DNA from: Clostridia bacterium
GTDB lineage: Bacteria > Bacillota > Clostridia > Oscillospirales > CAG-272
Reading direction: 5' to 3'
Length of the DNA: 6,447 nucleotides
Assembly (NCBI GenBank): GCA_017397205.1
Contig: JAFQJX010000024.1
Location: 1 to 6,447, forward strand
Part shown: positions 1-6,140 of the stretch, piece by piece
Layout of the letters: every line of letters begins with the position of its first letter
Position numbering within the stretch: position 1 is the stretch's first letter
Notes under the pieces: model-generated
What the model was told of the DNA's origin: nothing
Databases searched by the model: none
The model's input: the letters and a program-made list of their open reading frames with translations, nothing else
Translations under genes and position numbers: made by a program

Positions 1-151
1 GCCGCTTCCCAAGGACTTTGACTTTAATCAGTTCTCGGAGTCCAACACCTCCGAGGCGGATTACGTCTGGCTGCCCATCTGCTTCCGCGAGGACGGAACG
101 CCCTATCTGGAATGGCGCAACACCTGGACGGTTGAGGAGTTTATGAAGTAA
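1..151 (+). CDS. C-terminal end of a possible family 43-type glycoside hydrolase (partial)
   Basis: This is the 3' end of a plus-strand gene that begins outside the window. The first complete codon is at base 2 and the TAA stop is at 149-151, leaving 49 residues. The tail contains ADYVWLPICFREDGTPYLEW followed by a second Trp-containing segment, NTWTVEEF. A closing pattern of D-Y-[VI]-W-L-P-[IL] ... G-x-P-x-[IL]-x-W ... W is, from memory, common at the C-terminus of GH43-like beta-propeller glycosidases of gut Firmicutes and Bacteroidetes, where the last strand closes the propeller. No catalytic residue lies in the visible part, so the family call is tentative. It could be another carbohydrate-active or extracellular protein. 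That a gene ends here is much surer: the frame is open from the edge and a strong terminator follows 11 bases after the stop. Confidence 0.5.
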   Translation, partial: PLPKDFDFNQFSESNTSEADYVWLPICFREDGTPYLEWRNTWTVEEFMK

Positions 152-162
152 CGTAAAAAAGT

Positions 163-194
163 AAAGAACAGAGCCGCGGCTCTGTTCTTTTTTT
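163..194 (+). terminator. Rho-independent terminator, perfect palindrome, possibly bidirectional
   Basis: A perfect 28-bp palindrome spans 163-190 (each arm AAAGAACAGAGCCG, centred between 176 and 177). It merges into a run of seven T at 188-194. Read on the plus strand it is a stem with a GC-rich core followed by a U-tract, just after the stop at 151. On the other side, six A at 155-160 give a U-tract on the minus strand, so the same hairpin could also end the convergent dGTPase transcript, whose stop is about 60 bases away. The perfect palindrome must leave a few central bases unpaired as the loop in RNA. Confidence 0.9.
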
Positions 195-249
195 GCTTCG
201 GGGACGGTACGTGCCCCCCGTTTTGACGTCTGTTTGCGGCTCCTCTCCG

Positions 250-1443
250 TCAGAAGGACACCAGCTCGGTGTAGGCGCGAATGAGAAAGGCGTCCGTCAT
301 TCCTGCGATATAATCCGTTACGGCGGTGAGATACAGCGTCCTGTCAGAGAGGTCGCCGTACAGCTTTTCATTGTCATAGCCCTCAAGCGGAGCGGCGAGA
401 TAGGGGCGGACAAAATTGGCAAAGCCGCCGACGAGGGTGGGGAAATGCACCACCGCATCCGCCAGGGGATACGGCTTGCCCGTATACAGCTCTGCAAGCG
501 CCACGAACACCTCCTCTATGACCAAGCGCGCATAGCGGCGGAAGGGCACAAAGCGAGGGTGCGTATAGATGTATTCGTAATTGAGCGCCTTGACCTCGTC
601 CATCAGGGTACACGCCTCGTGGGAAAGGGCAATGCCCCTTTCGGGGGTGGAGGTGGCGCACACGTCGCAAATGAGGGTGTGCATAATGCCCGTGGTGTTG
701 AGGGGGTCCATGCCGTAGCGCTTTTGCAAATCGGACAGAGCCGCGCGCCCCGCATCTCCAAGAAAGCCGAGAGCGGCAGCATCCTCAATATCTCTGCCAA
801 GATAGGCAATTTTATCCGCCAGCTTCACGACGCACCCCTCCCAGGTTGCGCTCTGATGCTCCCCGGGACGGGTAAAGGAGGCGAGGTCAAGCAGCTCCTC
901 GCGCGGGCGCAGGGCGTTTTCGTCCACCTCTCCGCAATGGCAGAGAATGCCGTCACGGACGGCGTAGGTCAGCCCCAGGTTGCGCCACACCCCCTTGGGG
1001 TCCTGCAGCAGCTCAATGCCGTCTGCAAAGCGCAGTCCGTTCTGCTCGTGCCAGAAGCGGCGGCCGAGGTGCTCCTCGGCAAGAGAGGAAAGCACCTTTT
1101 CTCCCTCGTGCCCGAAGGGGGCGTGTCCGATATCGTGCCCCATGGAAATGGCACGGGTTAAACTGGTGTTCAGCCCGAGATGCTCCGCAACCGTGTTGCT
1201 CACGCTTTCCACGTGCAGGACGTGCTCCATGCGCGTGCAGATATGGTCGCTTTCCACGTGAGGAAAGACCTGCGTCTTATGCTTGAGGCGGCGGAACGCC
1301 GTGCAATGCAGAATGCGCGTGTAGTCGCGGTAAAACTCGTCCCGCATTGTTTCGCGCTGATACAGCGCATGGCGGCGCGCGGTCAGCTGCTCCCAATCCT
1401 TGTGGTCAGGGGTAGCAGCCAGGTGAGAAAAGAGCCCCTTCAT
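250..1443 (-). CDS. dgt: Deoxyguanosinetriphosphate triphosphohydrolase (HD-domain dGTPase)
   Basis: A 397-residue cytoplasmic enzyme of the HD superfamily, expected to hydrolyse dGTP (or other dNTPs) to the deoxynucleoside and triphosphate, and so to influence dNTP pools. The N-terminal family signature RILHCTAFRRLKHKTQVF is at about 43-60. The metal-binding HD residues are visible: His74 in RMEHVLH, His103-Asp104 in MGHDIGHAPFGHEGE, and Asp210 in KLADKIAYLGRDIEDA. Also typical are HEQNGLRF (132-139), YAVRDGILCHCGEVDE (160-175) and a C-terminal DYIAGMTDAF (377-386). Length fits single-subunit bacterial dGTPases. The ATG at 1441-1443 is preceded by GGGAGG (1453-1448 on the minus strand) four bases upstream, and a good promoter lies just beyond. 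It is transcribed alone, divergently from the repeat-protein operon and convergently with the left-edge gene. Substrate choice (dGTP or broader dNTPase) cannot be read from the sequence. No broken motif was seen. Confidence 0.95.
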   Translation of the reverse strand: MKGLFSHLAATPDHKDWEQLTARRHALYQRETMRDEFYRDYTRILHCTAFRRLKHKTQVFPHVESDHICTRMEHVLHVESVSNTVAEHLGLNTSLTRAISMGHDIGHAPFGHEGEKVLSSLAEEHLGRRFWHEQNGLRFADGIELLQDPKGVWRNLGLTYAVRDGILCHCGEVDENALRPREELLDLASFTRPGEHQSATWEGCVVKLADKIAYLGRDIEDAAALGFLGDAGRAALSDLQKRYGMDPLNTTGIMHTLICDVCATSTPERGIALSHEACTLMDEVKALNYEYIYTHPRFVPFRRYARLVIEEVFVALAELYTGKPYPLADAVVHFPTLVGGFANFVRPYLAAPLEGYDNEKLYGDLSDRTLYLTAVTDYIAGMTDAFLIRAYTELVSF

Positions 1444-1472
1444 ATTGCCTCCCGTTTCTTTTTTCTATCTTC

Positions 1473-1501
1473 AGTATATCACAGATATGCAAGAATGAAA
1501 A
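1473..1501 (-). promoter_or_regulatory. Predicted sigma-70-type promoter of the dGTPase gene
   Basis: On the minus strand an extended -10 element, TGATATACT (1481-1473), lies 17 bases downstream of a -35-like TTTTCA (1501-1496), which matches TTGACA at four of six positions. The start of transcription would be near 1466, giving a leader of about 20 bases that contains the GGGAGG ribosome binding site at 1453-1448. No operator or riboswitch is evident in so short a leader. Confidence 0.65.
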
Positions 1502-1656
1502 GAGGGAGTTTTGCGCGGCGGTTTGCCTTGTGCCGGATACCCTCCCCAATCCAAGAGGTCGCGTTTTTCGGTCTTTTGGGAGGGGGTTTTGACTCAAAAA
1601 ACGCCAAAAATGCAAAAAACGGGTGTCCAAAATACGCAAAGTCTCCGTTTTTGGTA
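1502..1656. other. AT-richer spacer between divergent promoters, with A-tracts and an imperfect inverted repeat
   Basis: No credible gene is seen here. By the predicted start sites, neither flanking promoter transcribes this stretch. It holds an imperfect inverted repeat: CCCTCCC at 1540-1546 can pair with GGGAGGG at 1578-1584 across a 31-base gap. To its right lie three A-tracts at 1596-1601, 1606-1610 and 1614-1619, spaced about 9-10 bases centre to centre, close to one helical turn. Phased A-tracts upstream of a promoter can bend DNA. Whether either element binds a regulator of the divergent genes is unknown. Confidence 0.4.
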
Positions 1657-1685
1657 TTGCATAAGTCGCGCGCGCGTGCTATACT
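1657..1685 (+). promoter_or_regulatory. Predicted promoter of the repeat-protein operon, with a CG-alternating spacer
   Basis: An extended -10 element, TGCTATACT (1677-1685), lies 17 bases downstream of a weak -35-like TTGCAT (1657-1662). The -10 hexamer is the same as in the divergent dGTPase promoter. Transcription would start near 1692, leaving a leader of about 27 bases before the first repeat gene. The spacer includes five consecutive CG dinucleotides (1667-1676) running into TGC, an alternating pyrimidine-purine tract of 13 bases. Confidence 0.65.
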
Positions 1686-1707
1686 TTATTACAAGAAAAA
1701 ATGCAGA

Positions 1708-1713
1708 GGGAGG
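1708..1713 (+). promoter_or_regulatory. Ribosome binding site that fixes the start of the first repeat gene
   Basis: GGGAGG lies five bases before the ATG at 1719-1721. An in-frame ATG at 1701 lies upstream of this site and only about 9 bases after the predicted transcription start, with no ribosome binding site of its own. The 1719 start is therefore preferred. It also begins directly in the first strand of repeat 1. Confidence 0.85.
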
Positions 1714-1718
1714 ACCCT

Positions 1719-2636
1719 ATGCCAACGATTACATATCTGGTAGACGGAGCCGTATACAGCGAAATGACCCTGGAGCCGGGTGCGACCGTGGAGCCGCCCG
1801 CCGCGCCCGAGCAGGAGGGACGCACCTTTTGTGGGTGGCGCGGGCTGCCTGCGGTGATGCCTGACGCGCCCGTGACGGTGGAGGCAGAGCTTTGCTCAGC
1901 CACCTACACCCTGACACAAATTGTGGACGGAGAGGTATGGCAGACCCTGTCCCTTGCTCCGGGCACCTCTCTGACCGAGCTGCCTCTGCCGCAGCGGGAG
2001 GGCTACGCCTTTTGCGGCTGGACGAAAAAGCACAAGACCATGCCCCGTAAATGCCTGACCCTGCACGGCAGCTTCCGCCCCAACCGCTATCGGCTGGTGC
2101 TGGAGATAGAGGGAATTACCTTTGAGAGAACGGTGGAGTTCGGCGCGCCCCTTGACTTTGTTCTGACGCCCGAGCGCGACAACCACACCTTCTCGGGCTG
2201 GCAGGGGCTTCCTGCGACCATGCCCGCGCGGGACCTGCACCTGACGGGCACCTTTTCGCTGGATACCTACACCCTCACCTATCTGCTCGACGGAGAGGAG
2301 CTGCAGAGGGAGGTGCTCCCCGTTGGCGCACCCATTACGCCCCCTGCCATGTCCCCGCGCGAGGGCTACACCTTTTCGGGCTGGCGAGGGCTACCCAGGA
2401 CGATGCCCGCCTGCGACGTGACCATCGCGGGAAAGTATCACCGCAGAAAGAGCAAAATCACCTTTCTCGTGGACGGGAAAAAATACGCCTGGGTCCACCT
2501 GCCCGAGGGGGACCCCGTGGTGCCTCCCGACCCGCCCAAGAAATCGGGCTATACCTTCCTTGGCTGGAAGGATTTGCCCGCCGTCACGCCCGTCAGCGAC
2601 CTGACGGTGGAGGCGGAGTTTGCCCCCAAGGACGCT
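1719..2636 (+). repeat. Protein-coding tandem repeat, 5 copies of about 61 codons
   Basis: Copies lie at 1719-1901, 1902-2084, 2085-2264, 2265-2447 and 2448-2636 (183, 183, 180, 183 and 189 bases). They share the protein pattern but are well diverged at the DNA level, so this is an old array and not a recent expansion. The invariant feature is the Gly-Trp pair near residue 40 of each unit. Confidence 0.88.
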
Positions 2637-2639
2637 TGA
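1719..2639 (+). CDS. Five-repeat InlB B-repeat/Flg_new-type protein, no signal peptide
   Basis: A 306-residue protein made entirely of five tandem repeats (residues 1-61, 62-122, 123-182, 183-243, 244-306). Each runs from a beta-strand ending in [VI]DGE-like residues (ITYLVDG, LTQIVDG, LTYLLDG, ITFLVDG), through G-x-x-[VI]-x-P-P, to E-G-[YR]-x-F-x-G-W and L-P-x-x-M-P-x-x-D-[VL]-T-[VI]. This matches the Listeria-Bacteroides repeat / InlB B-repeat family (Flg_new), a small beta-rich fold often acting as a stalk or binding module in surface proteins. Here the protein starts straight in the first repeat strand. There is no hydrophobic leader, no membrane helix, no sortase motif and no extra domain, so as read it should stay in the cytoplasm. 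Repeat 2 has lost the LP before TMP, and repeat 5 has TP in place of MP. It is the first gene of an operon with the much larger repeat protein 12 bases downstream. Its function is not known. The repeat-family assignment is strong. Confidence 0.88.
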   Translation: MPTITYLVDGAVYSEMTLEPGATVEPPAAPEQEGRTFCGWRGLPAVMPDAPVTVEAELCSATYTLTQIVDGEVWQTLSLAPGTSLTELPLPQREGYAFCGWTKKHKTMPRKCLTLHGSFRPNRYRLVLEIEGITFERTVEFGAPLDFVLTPERDNHTFSGWQGLPATMPARDLHLTGTFSLDTYTLTYLLDGEELQREVLPVGAPITPPAMSPREGYTFSGWRGLPRTMPACDVTIAGKYHRRKSKITFLVDGKKYAWVHLPEGDPVVPPDPPKKSGYTFLGWKDLPAVTPVSDLTVEAEFAPKDA

Positions 2640-2640
2640 T

Positions 2641-2646
2641 AAGGAG
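2641..2646 (+). promoter_or_regulatory. Ribosome binding site of the large repeat gene
   Basis: AAGGAG begins one base after the TGA stop (2637-2639) of the upstream gene and ends five bases before the ATG at 2652. The 12-base gap between genes leaves no room for a separate promoter or terminator, so the two repeat genes should be co-transcribed and possibly translationally coupled. Confidence 0.88.
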
Positions 2647-2651
2647 AAGCT

Positions 2652-5600
2652 ATGGCACAGCAGCAGTATCAGCTGACCTACGTCATTGACGGGGTCGTTT
2701 ATCGCACCGAGGCCGTGGATAAGGGCGCCCGCCTGACAAATCTGCCCAAGCCCGAAAAGGAGCACCACCAGTTTGACGGCTGGGGGGAGGTTCCTGCGCG
2801 CATGCCTGCGCGTGACCTGACCCTGGAGGGGCATTTCTCCCCCCGCATCGTCAAGGTGCTGTTTGCCGCAGGCATTGAGCAGTACGGCATGCACGAGGGG
2901 GCGGCAGGCACCCCCGTCACCCCTCCCCGTGACCCCGAAAAAGAGGGGCATCGCTTTGTCGGCTGGGAGGGCTTTGAGGGCGTTTTGCCAGACGAAAGCT
3001 GCACCTTTGAGGCGCGCTTTGCTCCAAACGAATACCGTGTGACCTACGAGGTGGACGGAAGCTTCCGCTTTGTTTTCCGCGCTCCCTACGGCACCCCCTT
3101 TCCCACCCTTGACGAGCCAAGAAAGAAAAACCATATTTTCAGCGGCTGGGGAACGCTCCCCGAAACGGTACCCGCAGAGGATACCGTCGTCCGTGGCAGC
3201 TTCCGTGAGCAGCTGTATTGCCTGACCCGCAAGGTGGACGGCGAGGTGTTCTCGCAGGAGCTGTTGCCCGTGGGCGCACCCATTGATAAAAAGGCGAAGC
3301 CCCACAGGGAGGGCTATTATTTCAGCGGCTGGCGCAAGCTGCCCGACACGATGCCCGCACGGGACGTGACGGTTGCCGCCTCCATGTATCCTGCGCGCTA
3401 TCGCGTGGATTTTACGGTGAACGGAGAAAAGTACAAAACCCTGTACTTCCCCTACGGGGAGCCGATTGTGCCCCCCTCTCCTCCCGAGGAGAAGGGAACG
3501 CTGTTCGGCGGCTGGGAGGAGCATCCTGCCACTATGCCTGCGCGCGACCTCGTTATCAACGGCGTGCTCAACGCCAAGCTGTACAGTCTTTCCTTTGTGG
3601 CAGACGGCGAGGTGCTTGAGCGTGTGGACCTGCCTGAGGGCGCCGCCGTTGTCAAGGACGTGGAGCCGCCGCAAAAGGAGGGCTTCGTATTCTGCGGCTG
3701 GGACGCCAATCCCACCGCCATGCCCGCCCACGACCTGACCCTGCACGCGGTTTACGCGACCGTTCGCGCTCATTACCGCTTCCTCATTGACGGCGAGCTG
3801 TATACCGAGGTGGACCCCGAGGGGGACGACCGCCTTGTCATGCCCGTTCCGCCCCCGAGGGACGGAAAGCCCTTTTCGGGCTGGAATTCCATGACGGTGG
3901 ACCCCCACACGGGCGCGACCACCTTTATGGGCTCCTACGAGCAAACGCTGACCCATACTCTGACCTTTCTCTTGCGCGGCGAGGTCTACGAGAAGCGCCA
4001 GCTGGCGGCAGGGGAGGAGATTATCCCCCCCACGCCCGAGGGCGAGGACTTTGACTTTATTGAGTGGCGCGGCTGCCCTGCCCATATGCCCGCACGGGAC
4101 GTGACGGTGGAGGCAAGCATCCGTGCCCTGCGCTACCGCCTGAGCTTCGCCATTGACGGCGAGGTGACCTATACCATGACCATGAACGAGGGGGACGATA
4201 TATCCTGTCCCGCCGTTGCGGCGAGGGAGGGCTGCACCTTCAGCGGGTGGCAGGACGTTCCCAAGACCATGCCGTCGCGCGACCTGACCGTGCACGGCAG
4301 ATATATCCGCAACCTGCATACGCTGACCTACGTCATTGACGGAGAAATCCTCTTTACGGGCAGGGTTGCCTGCGGAGAGGCGCTGACCCCTCCTCAGCCC
4401 GAGGAGAGGGAGGGTGTTCGCTTTATCGGATGGTTCCCCGAGATTTCCGTAATGCCCGATGCGGACACGGTGATTGAGGGCGCATATTCCGACACCTGGT
4501 GCCTCGTTGAGGCATACGTGGACGGCGTTCTGCATTCCCGCTTCCGCGCCGCGGTGGGAGAGCCCATTCCCCTGCCGGAGATTGAGGTGCGCGAGGGAGA
4601 GCGGTTTGAGTGGCAGAGCGTGCCCTCCCGCGCACCGCACGGAAGCTTGGAGATTCACGGCGGCAGGGTGCAGAACACCTATACCGTGACCTATATGATG
4701 GGGGAAATCCCCTTAGGAACAGAGGAATACCGCTGGGGCGAGCGGATTCACAGCCGTATTGAGGCGCCCGAATGCGGTCAGGGAGCATTCCTTGGCTGGC
4801 AGGGCATTGAGGAAACCATGCCCGCCCACGACCTTGTGGTACAGGCGTGGTATGAAAGCCGTCACTTCAAGGTGACCTTCCTCTTGGAAAACGAGCTGCT
4901 CTGGGAGGGGGCGGTGCCCGTCGGTGCGCGCATCCCCTTGCCCGAGGTGCCCGAGCGGGAGGGCTTTGAATTTGAGGGCTGGCAGAACTTTACGGAGTAT
5001 ATGCCCCCCTACAGCTTTACCGCGCACGGCAGCTACACGCGCAAAAAATACACCGTCACCTTCCTGTACGGCGCCGAGGTGCTGGAGGAAAAGGAATATG
5101 CCTACGGCACGCGCATTCTGCCGCCGCAGCCCCCCGTGACGGAGGGCGGTGCCTTTGTGGGATGGCAGGGGCTGCCCAAAACCATGCCTGCCCGTGATAT
5201 CACGGTCAGCGCGCATTACGAGGGTGCTACCTACCGCCTGTCGTACGTGGTGGAGGGGGAGCTTCTCGGGCAGACCGAGGTGGAGCTGGGCAGCAAAATC
5301 ACTCCCATGGAGGCACCCGTGCGCGAGGGCTACGTGTTCTCGGGCTGGAAGGACCTGCCGACCTATATGCCCGACCACGAGGTTATCGTGCTGGGTGAAT
5401 ACCGCCACCGCGTGTATACCGTCACCTATCAGGTGGAGGATATTATCTGGCGCATTGACGAATACAGCGAGGGGGACACCGTGGTGCCTCCTGAGGCGCC
5501 CCCCGTGCCGCACGGCACCTTCCGCGCGTGGCGCAACTTTACCGACACCATGCCCGACTACGATTTCGTTTGCGTGGCAGAATACAGTGAAATTTTCGGT

Positions 5601-6140
5601 CACTACACCTTCGTTCTGGAGGGCGAGACCCTGGCAGAGGGCAAATGCCGTATGGGTGAGCCCATTGAGCCGCCGCTTGCGCCTCACCGCCCCGGCTATT
5701 GCTTTACGGGGTGGGAAGGGTTTGCCGGCGTGATGCCAAAGGGCGACGCGACCTTTGAGGGGCATTACGTGGAGGATACCTTCAAGGTCAGATATCTCCT
5801 TGACGGAGCGCTTTACCACGAGGACGGCTATCGCGAGGGGGATAAAATCGCCCGTGCAGACGCCCCCGTGCGCGAGGGCTTTGCCTTCTCGGGCTGGAAG
5901 GGGCTGCCCAAGACGATGCCCGCCGACGACGTCACCGTAACGGGTAGCATGACGCCCCTTTTGTGGCGTATCACCTGGATGCTTGACGGCGACGTTCTGG
6001 AGGAAAAGACGGTTCCCTGTGGCTCCGCCTTGACACCTCCCGCCGTTCCCGAGATGCACGGCCGCGTCTTTGACGGCTGGGAGGAGTATCCCGAGGTGAT
6101 GCCCGCAGAGAACCTCACGGTGGAGGGCTTTACGCTGGAG
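2652..6140 (+). repeat. Protein-coding tandem repeat, 19 copies of about 61 codons
   Basis: Unit starts are at 2652, 2844, 3030, 3210, 3396, 3576, 3765, 3945, 4131, 4314, 4494, 4677, 4860, 5043, 5226, 5409, 5592, 5775 and 5958, with the last unit ending at 6140. From unit 11 on every unit is exactly 61 codons (183 bases). Units 1-10 vary from 60 to 64. Gly-Trp is intact in all but units 8 (Glu-Trp), 11 (Glu-Trp) and 16 (Ala-Trp). The M-P motif is replaced in units 2 (LP), 3 (VP) and 11 (AP), and is absent from unit 7. Units differ widely in sequence. Confidence 0.88.

Noticed and set aside
193..1161. Plus-strand open frame of 322 codons across the dGTPase gene
   Set aside because: The minus strand encodes a complete dGTPase with all its motifs over the same bases. 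The plus frame has no family resemblance and starts inside the terminator T-run.
1701..1718. Upstream ATG adding six residues to the five-repeat protein
   Set aside because: It has no ribosome binding site and lies only about 9 bases after the predicted transcription start. The GGGAGG site is correctly spaced for the ATG at 1719.
2391..4658. Minus-strand open frame of 755 codons
   Set aside because: It lies opposite the repeat operon and crosses the boundary between the two plus-strand repeat genes. Its sequence is only the antisense of the repeat codons and matches no recognisable family. Long antisense frames are expected in GC-rich repeated coding DNA.
2652..6140. CRISPR or other non-coding repeat array
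   Set aside because: The roughly 183-base periodicity is a multiple of three, is diverged at the DNA level and is conserved at the protein level, so it is a protein repeat and not direct DNA repeats with spacers.
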